The position numbers were made by a program, and so were the translations under genes. Below, one piece after another: positions 1 through 7,492 of a stretch of DNA of 34,205 bases. A model generated the notes under the pieces. That model saw nothing but the letters and a program-made list of their open reading frames with translations, was not told where the DNA came from and searched no databases. The first letter of the stretch is position 1. Each line of letters opens with the position of its first letter. The stretch is from NCBI GenBank assembly GCA_013695475.1, contig JACDAJ010000023.1:1-34205 (forward strand). The letters are read 5' to 3'. Source of the stretch: Rubrobacter sp. (GTDB taxonomy: Bacteria; Actinomycetota; Rubrobacteria; Rubrobacterales; Rubrobacteraceae).

Positions 1-2143
1 CGTGTGTCGCGCTCGCGGCCCGGAACGCGAAGCGGCTGAGAGCCGTCCGGTCTTCGATGGTGTCCACCCTCGCGGAGAGTATGCTCACGCTCGCGTCGGA
101 GATGACCGAGGTTATGTCGCGGAGGAGGTGCATCCGGTCGAGCGCCTCGACTTGAAGCTCGACGGTGAAGAGCTTCCCATTCTCCACCGACCACTCGACT
201 TCCACGAAGCGGTCCGGGTCGCGTCCGCGGAGGGCGCGGGCGTTCGCGCATCCCGCGTCGTGGACGACGACACCGCGCCCGAGCGAGACGTATCCCACTA
301 TTTCGTCGCCCGGCATCGGCGTGCAGCAACGGGCGAGCCTCGTCAAAATGCCGCTCGACCCGATCACACGCACACCCGTCTCGGTGTCGGCGCGGCCTTC
401 GCTGTCGTCCGGGAGCGGGAGCGGCGTGAGAGCGGGACTCCGGCTCTTCTTCTCCTCTTCCTCCGGCGGCTTGAGCCGCTCGGATACTCGGTGGACGACG
501 TTGTCCGCCGAGACGACCCCCGCGCCGACGGCGGTGAACATGTCCTCCGCGTCGTCGTGGTTGAGTTCCGCGGCGATGTCCTCGAAAACGCCGTTGGCGA
601 CCTTCCCGCCGCGCCGCTTTTTGAGGAGCGTCATGACCTTTTCCCGTCCGAGCGAGAGGTTGTCTTCGCGGTCGGCTTTGTTGAAGTATTGGCGGATCTT
701 GTTCCGGGCGCGACCGCTTTGGACGACGGTGAGCCAGTCGCGGCTCGGCGTGCCGTTCTTCCCGGTCAAAACTTCGATGCGGTCGCCCGAGACGATCTCC
801 GAGTCGAGTGGGACGATCCTCCCGTTCACCTTCGCCCCGATGGTGTGATGCCCGACCTCGGTATGGACGTGATACGCGAAATCTATCGGCGTCGCCCCCG
901 AAGGAAGGCTCACGACATCGCCCTTCGGCGTGAAAACGAAGACCTCGTCGGCGATGAGTTCGCCCTTCAGAGACTCCATGAAATCGGTCGCGTCGGTGGT
1001 TTCACGCTGCCACTCCATCATGCTCTTCAGCCACGTGAGGCGGTCAATGCCGTCCTGTTTCTTGCCTTCCTTGTACATCCAATGCGCCGCGATGCCATAG
1101 TCGGCGGTCGTGTCCATGTCGGAGGTGCGAATCTGGATTTCGAGGAGCTTCCCCTCGTTCGACATGACCGTCGTGTGGAGCGACTGGTACATATTGAATT
1201 TCGGCATCGCGATATAGTCTTTGAAACGGCCTGGAATCGGCTTCCAGATCGAGTGGATGACCCCGAGTACGCCGTAGCAATCTCGCACCGAATCCACGAC
1301 GACCCGGAGTCCGGCGAGGTCGTAAATCTCGTTGAATTCTTTGTTTCTTTGGATCATCTTGTTGTAAATCGAATAAAAATGCTTCACTCGGCCATGCACA
1401 TCGGCCTCGATGCTCGTCTCCCCGAGATGCGCTTTGAGTTCCTCTCCCGTCGTGTTTATGAACGACTCCCGGTCGTCCCGACGCGCCGCGACAAGCCGCT
1501 TTATCTCTTCATAACGCCGCGGATGGAGCGTCGCGAAAGCGAGATCCTCGAGTTCCCACTTCACCGAATAAATACCGAGCCGATGCGCGAGCGGCGCATA
1601 TATTTCAAGCGTCTCCGTCGCCTTTTTCAATTGCGTCTCGCGCTTCAAATACGCGAGGGTACGCATATTGTGGAGGCGGTCGGCGAGTTTGATGATTATG
1701 ACGCGGACATCGCGGCTCATGGCCACGATCATCTTCCGCAAACTTTCCGCCTGCGTGTCCTCGACGCTGTCGGACGGGAGCCGGGTGAGCTTTGTGACGC
1801 CGTCCACTATCTCGGCGACCGACTCGCCGAACTGCGCGGCTATCTCCTCTTTCTCGACCTCGGTGTCTTCGATGACATCGTGGAGGAGGGCGGAGGTTAT
1901 GGTCGTCGAGTCGAGCCGGAGATCCGCGCATATGTCCGCCGTCGCCAGCGGATGGTACACGAAGGGTTCGCCGGATCGTCGAGTTTGGCCTTTGTGGGCG
2001 TCGTGGGACATGCGGTACGCGCCCGAGATCATCTCCTCCGCACCTTCGGGGCTGTACGAGCGAACCTTCTCGAGGAGAGAAGAAATCGTAACGGGCGGAG
2101 CCGACACATCTTGCAAACGCTGTTCTGAACGGGCGATCTCCAT
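1..2143 (-). CDS. rel: Bifunctional (p)ppGpp synthetase/hydrolase Rel (3' end cut off by window)
   Basis: Makes and degrades the alarmone (p)ppGpp that drives the stringent response; cytoplasmic and ribosome-associated. The minus-strand translation shows the domains in order. The HD hydrolase region has the motif LLHDVIEDT near residue 80. The synthetase region carries YNKMIQRNKEFNEIYDLAG and then KDYIAMPKFNMYQSLHT. A TGS domain follows (VFVFTPKGDVVSLPSGAT). The zinc-finger/helical region has the Cys-Cys pair in RLARCCTPMPGDE, and a C-terminal ACT domain is entered but truncated at base 1. About 714 residues are visible of a usual 720-790. The ATG at 2143 is chosen because a perfect TATAAT lies exactly 7 nt upstream, which suggests a leaderless mRNA. 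The MPKFNMYQSLHT version is typical of actinobacterial Rel. Both catalytic regions look intact, so a bifunctional enzyme is expected. Confidence 0.97.
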   Translation of the reverse strand, partial: MEIARSEQRLQDVSAPPVTISSLLEKVRSYSPEGAEEMISGAYRMSHDAHKGQTRRSGEPFVYHPLATADICADLRLDSTTITSALLHDVIEDTEVEKEEIAAQFGESVAEIVDGVTKLTRLPSDSVEDTQAESLRKMIVAMSRDVRVIIIKLADRLHNMRTLAYLKRETQLKKATETLEIYAPLAHRLGIYSVKWELEDLAFATLHPRRYEEIKRLVAARRDDRESFINTTGEELKAHLGETSIEADVHGRVKHFYSIYNKMIQRNKEFNEIYDLAGLRVVVDSVRDCYGVLGVIHSIWKPIPGRFKDYIAMPKFNMYQSLHTTVMSNEGKLLEIQIRTSDMDTTADYGIAAHWMYKEGKKQDGIDRLTWLKSMMEWQRETTDATDFMESLKGELIADEVFVFTPKGDVVSLPSGATPIDFAYHVHTEVGHHTIGAKVNGRIVPLDSEIVSGDRIEVLTGKNGTPSRDWLTVVQSGRARNKIRQYFNKADREDNLSLGREKVMTLLKKRRGGKVANGVFEDIAAELNHDDAEDMFTAVGAGVVSADNVVHRVSERLKPPEEEEKKSRSPALTPLPLPDDSEGRADTETGVRVIGSSGILTRLARCCTPMPGDEIVGYVSLGRGVVVHDAGCANARALRGRDPDRFVEVEWSVENGKLFTVELQVEALDRMHLLRDITSVISDASVSILSARVDTIEDRTALSRFAFRAASATH

Positions 2144-2150
2144 GCGGAAA

Positions 2151-2156
2151 ATTATA
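2151..2156 (-). promoter_or_regulatory. -10 element of a leaderless rel promoter
   Basis: The minus strand reads TATAAT, a perfect -10 hexamer, followed by 7 nt and then the rel ATG. Transcription starting about 7 nt after the -10 would begin at or next to the A of the start codon, giving a leaderless mRNA. No good -35 is visible 16-18 bp upstream. The same TAnAAT-N7-ATG layout recurs at 20486-20491 and 23131-23136. Confidence 0.6.
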
Positions 2157-2345
2157 ACAGCCGCGATTTCGCGGGAGTCGGGAGCGCGGGTCGGCGCACT
2201 CGCCTTTCCCGACCCCCGAAGCCACGGGGCGTGGAGCCGTCCGCCCGGATCACGCACGAGCCGATCGAGAGTGGAAGCGAAGCATCGAAGAAGGAGCCGA
2301 GGACACCCCCGGCTCCCGGGATATTCCGGTTTCTGAAACCCGGCT

Positions 2346-2654
2346 TTAGTTTGGGAGCTTCGATGCGAGAACGTCGAGCTTCTCGATGGACGGCTCCTCG
2401 GAGAAGAGGTCGGGGGCGTTCGCCATGAGGGCTTCGGCGACGCGGCCCGAGAGGTGCGCGTCGCGGCCGGACTCGCCGGGGAAGGTGTCGAAGATGCCGA
2501 ATGTCGAGGAACCGAGCCTCACGCCGAACCACGTGTTCGTGTCCGGCTCCTCGTTGACGAGCGCGAGTCCGCCTTTCAGGAACTCCTCGACATCGCCCTC
2601 CTTGCCGGGCTTCGCCTCCATACGAACCCAGAGGCCCACGTTCACGTCAGCCAT
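2346..2654 (-). CDS. Antibiotic biosynthesis monooxygenase (ABM) domain protein
   Basis: A 102-residue single-domain protein of the dimeric alpha-beta barrel ABM/YgiN type. The pattern is an N-terminal strand (VGLWVRMEAKPGKE), a helix (VEEFLKGGLALVNEE), then NTWFGVRLGSSTFGIFDTF and a second helix (AEALMANAPDLF). This matches cofactor-free quinol monooxygenase-like proteins, and the length fits the family. The substrate cannot be inferred. The ATG has an AAGGAG ribosome site about 6 nt upstream. It lies between the GlcG-like gene and rel on the same strand. A short GGTTT-CTG-AAACC hairpin lies just past the stop (about 2328-2340), but it has no T tract and is only a weak terminator candidate. 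The rest of the roughly 200-bp gap to rel shows only the rel promoter. Confidence 0.8.
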   Translation of the reverse strand: MADVNVGLWVRMEAKPGKEGDVEEFLKGGLALVNEEPDTNTWFGVRLGSSTFGIFDTFPGESGRDAHLSGRVAEALMANAPDLFSEEPSIEKLDVLASKLPN

Positions 2655-2707
2655 GCTTTCTCCTTCCGGTCGGTTTATCCGATTACGAGAGAGGGTCCGC
2701 TCGTGGA

Positions 2708-3121
2708 TCAGAACGCCTCGGCTGCGGCTTCGGCGACGGCGATGTCCTGTTCGCCGAGACCGCCGCTCACACCGACCGCTCCGACGACTTTGTCGTCTTT
2801 ATGGAGCGGGATGCCTCCGGCGAAGACCATGATCCGCCCTTCGTTCGAGGCTTGAATCCCATAAAATTGCTGGCCGGGCTGGGAGTTGTCGGCGAGGTCC
2901 TCTGTCGTTATGTCGAAGGCGCGAGCCGTGAAAGCCTTGTTTATCGAGACGTCCACGCTCCCGATCCACGCCCCGTCCATCCGCGCATGGGCGACGAGAT
3001 TCCCCCCGCCGTCCACAACCGCGATGTTCATCGGCTGCTCGATTTCGTTCGCCTTCGCCTCTCCGGCGGCGATGACGCGGCGCGCGCCTTCGAGCGAAAC
3101 ATTCTCTATTTGAATCGTCAT
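2708..3121 (-). CDS. GlcG/HbpS-family (DUF336) heme-binding-like protein
   Basis: A 137-residue protein. The family signature is visible: an N-terminal helix (SLEGARRVIAAGEAKANE), the strand MNIAVVDGGGNLVAHARMDGA, the helix following SVDVSINKAFTARAF, and the C-terminal GGIPLHKDDKVVGAVGVSGG. Homologues include HbpS (extracellular heme binding in Streptomyces) and GlcG near glycolate genes. No signal peptide is visible here, so a cytoplasmic protein is expected. The start at 3121 is set by AGGAGG about 7 nt upstream; an upstream in-frame extension has no support. It is 53 nt upstream of the ABM gene, so the two may be co-transcribed. The ligand is unknown. Confidence 0.85.
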   Translation of the reverse strand: MTIQIENVSLEGARRVIAAGEAKANEIEQPMNIAVVDGGGNLVAHARMDGAWIGSVDVSINKAFTARAFDITTEDLADNSQPGQQFYGIQASNEGRIMVFAGGIPLHKDDKVVGAVGVSGGLGEQDIAVAEAAAEAF

Positions 3122-3307
3122 GGTGGTTCCTCCTTCGTGTACGTTTTTCGGGGTCTCACAGAGGGCTTCATTGCGGTGGCTCCAAGCTGCCGACGAATGA
3201 GGCTCGATTCCGCCACCCTCCATCCGGTACTGTATTCCCCGGCGCCCGAAACGCGAAACCCATGGAGCCGGATCGCGGATATGTCAATCCTCGCGCGAGA
3301 TCCGCTT

Positions 3308-4141
3308 TCATAGTATTTCCAACGGCTGTTTGCTGTTCGGGGCGGGAAACGCCTCGTCGAGGGCGGCGAGGCTCTCCTCCGGCAATTCGAGGTCGAGGGC
3401 GGCCCGATTCTCCCGGACGTGATCCTCCGTCCCGGCCTTCGGGATGGCGATGATGTCTTCCCGCCGGAATATCCACGCGAGCGCGGCCTGCGCCGGGGAG
3501 ACTCCGTGGGACTCGGCGACTTCTCCGAGCGCCTCGTCGCCGAGCATCCTTCCCTGTTCGATGGGCGAGTACGCCATCGCCGGAACGCCGCGCTCCCCGC
3601 ACCACGGAAGGAGATCGTACTCGACCCCCCGCCGAGTGAGGTTGTACAAAATCTGGTCGGTCTGCGCGGCATCCCCGCCCGGCAGCGAGGCGAGTTCTTC
3701 CATGTCCGACACGTCGAAATTGCTCACACCCCAATGGCGTATCTTCCCCGAATCCACAAGCTCCTCGAACGCCTCCATCGTCTCGTCGAGTGGATGCCGG
3801 CCGCGCCAATGGAGGAGATAAAGATCGAGGCGATCCGTGCCGAGCCGCTCCAGACTCCTCTCACACGCCTCTTTCGTCCCCTCCCGCGAAGCATTGCCCG
3901 GAAGGACTTTGCCGACGAGGAAAACCTCGTCGCGCCGACCTGAGATCGCCTCCCCGACGACCTCTTCCGCCCCGCCGTCGGCGTACATCTCGGCGGTGTC
4001 AACGAGCGTCATCCCGAGTTCGAGGCCGAGCCGGAGCGCGGCCACCTCGCCGCCGCGGCGCGAAGCGTCCTCGCCCCACCCCCACGTTCCCTGCCCGAGA
4101 GCGGGAACCTCCTCGCCGGACGGAAGCCTTATTTTCCGCAT
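3308..4141 (-). CDS. Aldo/keto reductase
   Basis: A 277-residue NADPH-dependent oxidoreductase with a TIM-barrel fold. The catalytic tetrad is visible as Asp48 and Tyr53 (VDTAEMY), Lys78 (VGKVLPG) and His111 (LYLLHWRG). The cofactor end carries IIAIPKAGTEDHVREN near residues 233-248. The N-terminal GQGTWGWGE and the WGVSNFDVSDM segment are typical of the YeaE-like branch. The start is supported by AAAGGA upstream. It lies 278 bp downstream of the PfpI gene on the same strand and 186 bp upstream of the GlcG-like gene. The substrate cannot be deduced; carbonyl or methylglyoxal detoxification would suit the neighbouring PfpI/DJ-1 protein (inference). Confidence 0.93.
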   Translation of the reverse strand: MRKIRLPSGEEVPALGQGTWGWGEDASRRGGEVAALRLGLELGMTLVDTAEMYADGGAEEVVGEAISGRRDEVFLVGKVLPGNASREGTKEACERSLERLGTDRLDLYLLHWRGRHPLDETMEAFEELVDSGKIRHWGVSNFDVSDMEELASLPGGDAAQTDQILYNLTRRGVEYDLLPWCGERGVPAMAYSPIEQGRMLGDEALGEVAESHGVSPAQAALAWIFRREDIIAIPKAGTEDHVRENRAALDLELPEESLAALDEAFPAPNSKQPLEIL

Positions 4142-4419
4142 GTCATCATCCTTTCCAAGCCGACGTCACATAGGATTACGCGGAGTGCGATCGGCCGCCA
4201 TCCCTTTTGCGATCGATCCGGCCTCTCCGCGGAGACGCGCCGATGGCGAGTCTTCGGAGCGCCCCGCCGAAACGTCCTTACGACAAAGCGGAGCCGTGAG
4301 CCGTAGCCGCGAGGCGAACAACGACCCCTTCTCCCGGACTCGGCGTGGCACGGACTTCGGTCGGAGATTTCGTGGCCTTCTTCATCCGGGACTCCCCGCC
4401 CCGGTAAGGTCAGTCGCGC

Positions 4420-4995
4420 CTACGCGCTGCGCGACTGCTCGCGGTGCTTCCCTTCGCCGATCTCCTCGACGACCTTCGCGCAAAACGCCGGGATATCGTC
4501 GGGATTGCGGCTCGTGACGAGTCCTTCGTCCACGACGACTTCCTCGTCCACCCAATTTCCGCCCGCGTTCCAAACGTCGGTCTGGAGCGTCGGGAACGAG
4601 GTGAGGGTGCGGCCGCGAACCACATCCGCCTCGACGAGCGTCCACGGGCCGTGGCAGATCACACCGACCGGCTTCGACTGCTCGAAGAACGACCGGATGA
4701 ACCCGACCGCCTCGGGGTTGCCGCGAAGCGTGTCCGCCCCGACCGTCCCACCCGGAACGACGAGTCCGTCGTAGTCGTCGGCGGAGACTTCGGAGAAAGT
4801 CTTGTCAACGGAGAACTTGTCGGCGAGGTTGATGTCGCCGTTCATCGCCTGCGCTTCGCCGGACTCGATGCTGATTACGTCCACGCTCGCTCCGGCGTTC
4901 TCGACCGCCTTCTTCGGCTCGGTGAACTCGACCTGTTCGGTTCCGGCCGGGGCTATGAGGATCGCAACTTTCTTTCCCTGCAATTCGTTCGCCAT
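4420..4995 (-). CDS. PfpI/DJ-1 family protein (putative deglycase/protease)
   Basis: A 191-residue protein of the type 1 glutamine-amidotransferase-like superfamily, PfpI/YhbO branch. The nucleophile elbow is at residues 111-118 (GVICHGPW), with Cys114 and His115. The family-typical acidic residue is near Glu18-Gln21 in APAGTEQVE, and the VVPGGTVGADTLR segment is present. Relatives hydrolyse glycated or methylglyoxal-modified substrates or act as stress proteases. ATG 4995 is chosen over the upstream in-frame ATG at 5043 because GAAAGGAG lies about 6 nt before it. The C-terminus (GKHREQSRSA) is polar. The 278-bp spacer up to the aldo/keto reductase holds no gene I can support. Confidence 0.92.
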   Translation of the reverse strand: MANELQGKKVAILIAPAGTEQVEFTEPKKAVENAGASVDVISIESGEAQAMNGDINLADKFSVDKTFSEVSADDYDGLVVPGGTVGADTLRGNPEAVGFIRSFFEQSKPVGVICHGPWTLVEADVVRGRTLTSFPTLQTDVWNAGGNWVDEEVVVDEGLVTSRNPDDIPAFCAKVVEEIGEGKHREQSRSA

Positions 4996-5133
4996 GAACG
5001 GCTCCTTTCGACGATTCCGGCTGCGGGGATTCGTTACCCGCATTGGGGGAGCGACGAATCACGATAGCGTGACCGGAATCGAAATTGGCCCGAAAGGTGC
5101 ATGTGGCTTCGCTTTGCTTCGCGCTTGTCAGCC

Positions 5134-6151
5134 TGTCACAGCGAGTTGCTTGTAGATTGAGCCTCGTGGATACTTCCGAGCATGAAACCGTATTCGAAGG
5201 ATCTCAGGCTCAAGGTGTTGAATGCAGTCGATCGCGGCATGGATCGCAGGGAGGTCGCCGGGGTTCTCGGCGTCTCGCTTGCCTCCATAAAACGCTGGCT
5301 GAAGATGAGGAGGGAGCGCGGGGATGTACAGGCGCGCCCGACCCCCGGCCCTCCGGCGAGGAAGAGGGCGGCGCTCTTGGAGTGGCTCCCCTCCCAACTC
5401 GAGGACAATCCCGACCTCACGCTCGACGAACACTGCGAAGCGTTCGAGGAGGACTCGGGGGTGAAAGTGTCGAGGGCTACGATGTGCCGCGCCATACCGC
5501 GCCTTCCGGGCGGCTGGCCGCTCAAAAAAAGTCTCCCATAGCCTCCGAGCGCGACGAGGAGAAGCGCTCTCTATGGAAATGGCTGGCTTCCCGTTTCGAC
5601 GCGAGAAGGCTCGTGTTCGTGGACGAGAGCGGCTTCCAAATCTCGATGATGCGGCTCAGATCGCGTGCGCCGAGGGGAAAGCGGGCATACGGCACGGTTC
5701 CGAGGAACCGCGGCAGGAACCAGACGCTCATCGCCTCGATGACCCTCGAAGGGGGCATGGGCGCGTGCATGTGCGTGGCGGGGAGCACGGACGCCCCGGT
5801 GTTCGAGGCTTATGTGGAGAAGGCGCTCGCGCCTAACCTCGTCGAGGGTCAGGTGGTGGCCCTTGACAATCTGGGGGCGCGCCAGCCGGCCAGGGTGCGC
5901 GAACTCATCGGGGCGCGTGGTTGCGAGCTTGTGTACTTGCCGTCGTACTCGCCGGATTTGAACCCGATAGAAGAAGCGTTCTCGAAGATAAAGAACATCG
6001 TCAGGAAGGCCGGGGAGCGCACTCGGGAGGCATTGAACCGAGCCATAGCCGAGGCGCTCGGGGCGGTCACTTTGCACGACGTGGCGGGATGGTTCGCGCA
6101 CTGCGGCTGCTGCGAGTCGCGGGGTCAATACTTATGAACTTCGCTGTCAGT
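5134..6151. mobile_element. IS630-family insertion sequence
   Basis: An element of about 1.0 kb carrying one transposase split over two frames. Imperfect terminal inverted repeats are visible. Left, from about 5134, is tgtcacagcgagttgc, ending near ttgagcc. Right, read on the minus strand from about 6150, is ctgacagcgaagttc, ending near ttgaccc. Both share cagcga plus gtt and a ttga-cc inner end. IS630 elements insert at TA; I do not see a clean TA duplication, so the exact ends are uncertain by several bases. The right end abuts or overlaps the stop codon of the PPOX gene (6147), so the insertion may have changed that gene's last codons. Confidence 0.7.
5182..6137 (+). CDS. IS630-family transposase, two overlapping frames joined by a -1 shift at A7
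   Basis: DDE transposase. Frame A (5182-5541, 119 aa) carries the N-terminal helix-turn-helix (GMDRREVAGVLGVSLASIKR) and ends just after WPLKKSLP. Frame B, starting near 5529, holds the catalytic core: first Asp in LVFVDESGF, second Asp in VALDNLGARQ and the Glu in SPDLNPIEEAFSKIKN. It ends at 6137. The frames meet at a run of seven A (5524-5530). A -1 shift there, or one extra A added by transcriptional slippage, gives WPLKKKSPIASERDE, which matches the usual IS630 join. The fused product is about 318 aa, near the family norm. This could be programmed frameshifting or a recent inactivating mutation; the run of A at exactly the right place favours the former. Confidence 0.85.
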
Positions 6152-6587
6152 CCTCCATGCCGGTTCCGGCGCTTTGATGCACGATAGTCTGGCGCTCGGG
6201 GACGATCCACATCATCACCCGCTCGCTTTTTATGTTGTTCGGCGGATAATCCTCCCCGGTGTACTTCCGGGCGAGTTCGTCTATGTGGTCGCGGGCTTCC
6301 TGCCCCGTCACGGTCTCGACGACGCGGCCGCGGGTCTCGGCGTACCGGTACGGGTCGCTCTCGTCACGGATGGTGAGCGTGATGCGCGGGTCGCTCTGGA
6401 TATTCGTGTGCTTTTTGCGATGAACCTCAGTGTTCACCACGAGGCGCTCGCCGTCGGTGTCAACCCAAATAAGGTGCGTCTGCAAATGCCCGCTCGGAAA
6501 CACCGTCGTGATCGAGCCGTAATTCACCCCCCGCGCCAACTCGACCGTGTCCGGATGAAGCTCTGGGCCATTCCTCGTGTCCGCCAT
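6147..6587 (-). CDS. PPOX-class (pyridoxamine 5'-phosphate oxidase-like) flavin/F420-binding protein
   Basis: A 146-residue split-barrel protein. Typical features are the N-terminal LARGVNYGSITTVFPSGH, the strand LIWVDTDGERLVVNTEVHRKK, the DPRITLTIRDESDPYRYAETRG segment (broken by the barrel turn) and a C-terminal ERVMMWIVPER strand. The layout is that of PPOX-class F420-dependent enzymes common in Actinobacteria, which reduce small substrates with F420H2; FMN or heme-degrading relatives exist. The ATG is preceded by GAGGAGG at 6 nt. The stop codon lies inside or against the right inverted repeat of the IS630 element, so the final residues (GTGMED) may not be ancestral. Confidence 0.88.
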   Translation of the reverse strand: MADTRNGPELHPDTVELARGVNYGSITTVFPSGHLQTHLIWVDTDGERLVVNTEVHRKKHTNIQSDPRITLTIRDESDPYRYAETRGRVVETVTGQEARDHIDELARKYTGEDYPPNNIKSERVMMWIVPERQTIVHQSAGTGMED

Positions 6588-6649
6588 GTCGTTCCTCCTC
6601 TTTCGCTTTTCGTCGCTTCTCGCCGTAAAACCGTTTTATCCCCGTCGTC

Positions 6650-7254
6650 TCAAAGCCGTATATAACCCGCCTTCTTCGCCCACTCGCTCTCGGGGAAACC
6701 GTCGAGGAGCGGCTCCCACCCCCCGGTGAGATCCCCACGGTCGCCCGACACCTCGAACGCGGCGACCGCCTTCCAATAAAGCGACTCCGGCTCGCGGTTC
6801 GGGTCGCCCGCCGTGTTTTCGAGGGCTTCCCCGGCAAGCCCGACCGCCGCCTCATACTCATGTCCGTCGAGGGCGGCTATGAGACGGGCGAGCGAAAGCT
6901 CACCGATGAAACGCCGCACATCGAGGTATCCCTGGCTGCGGCGATGCTCCGGCCATCCGCGTCCTCGAAGATGAGCGTCGGAGTCCACCCGGACGAGAAG
7001 CCCGCCTCGACCCTCGGCTCTTCGATGGTATTGAAACGAACCGGGGCGAAGTGGCTTTCGAGAAACGACTTCGCCGCCTCGTCGGGATACGTCCTCTCGC
7101 CCATCGTCTTCGAGCCGCCGCATTTGTGGTGCCACAGATAAACGAGGACGAGCCTCCCGTCGCGCCGAGCCTCCTCCCGCGCTTCTTCGAGGGACGACCG
7201 CCACGAGATGTTCGGGGCGGAGCCTATGGGCGGCTCGGTGTTTTTCTGCGTCAA
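6650..7254 (-). pseudogene. Thioredoxin-fold protein with helical C-terminal repeat region, frameshifted
   Basis: Two reading frames together make one protein of about 200 residues. The N-terminal part, from a TTG at 7254 with an AGAGG-like site, contains SLEEAREEARRDGRLVLVYL, then WHHKCGGSKTMGERT, PVRFNTIEEPRVEAGF and WTPTLIFEDADG, with the cis-Pro loop (TPT). It therefore has a thioredoxin fold. The presumed active site is HHKCGGS, with a single Cys. The C-terminal part, in another frame from about 6945, continues EHRRSQGYLDVRRFIGEL and a helical region (ALDGHEYEAAVGLAGEAL, LYWKAVAAFEVSG). The break is at about 6943-6950, where GATGGCCGGAGCAT lacks one G of an expected GGCCGGGAGCAT. It is a true pseudogene or a sequence error. 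Only one frame is used at a time, so no full-length product is predicted. Confidence 0.7.
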
Positions 7255-7268
7255 ACCCTCTTCCTCTC

Positions 7269-7317
7269 CGTGAAACGGCTTTCCCGTGAAACGGCTTTCC
7301 CGTGAAACGGCTTTTCC
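7269..7317. repeat. Tandem repeat, three copies of a 16-bp unit
   Basis: The unit cgtgaaacggctttcc occurs three times head to tail; the last copy has one extra t. It lies just upstream of the TTG start of the thioredoxin-like gene. The unit contains ccgtttcacgg when read across copies, so hairpins or operator-like dyads can form. The function is unknown; replication slippage is a simple origin. Confidence 0.9.
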
Positions 7318-7441
7318 GAAATGTTCATTTCGAGTCCGGTGGATCGCACGTCCTCCATGTTCCCGCGGGCGACGAGCCGCTCGGCGAATATCCGTTTCTT
7401 CCACCGGATCCGGCATCATCCGTCGGCGCCGGGCGAGAATC

Positions 7442-7475
7442 GGGAGCCTCGGGCGGTGTTCCGTCCGAGGCTCCC
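7442..7475 (-). terminator. Hairpin terminator after the aldehyde oxidoreductase operon
   Basis: Perfect 11-bp inverted repeat: gggagcctcgg (7442-7452), a 12-nt loop, then ccgaggctccc (7465-7475). It starts 17 nt past the stop codon of the molybdenum subunit gene. On the minus strand the stem is followed by GATTCTC rather than a clean T run, so it may work as an intrinsic terminator of the actinobacterial type or as an mRNA 3'-end barrier. Confidence 0.6.
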
Positions 7476-7492
7476 TCGCCGCCTTCGATGGC

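Noticed and set aside
2-2128. A 708-codon open frame on the plus strand opposite rel
   Set aside because: Its translation is Arg/Asp/Glu-rich with no domain; it mirrors the codon bias of rel, whose domains are clear on the minus strand.
3282-3287. TTGACA on the minus strand as -35 for the GlcG-like gene
   Set aside because: No -10-like sequence at 16-19 bp spacing.
4166-4351. A 61-codon minus-strand open frame in the spacer between PfpI and the aldo/keto reductase
   Set aside because: No ribosome site, no motif, and basic composition typical of non-coding GC-rich DNA.
7332-7347. cgagtccggtgg resembling a tRNA T-arm
   Set aside because: No acceptor, D-arm or anticodon stem can be built around it; it is a copy of a repeat also present at 30184-30199.
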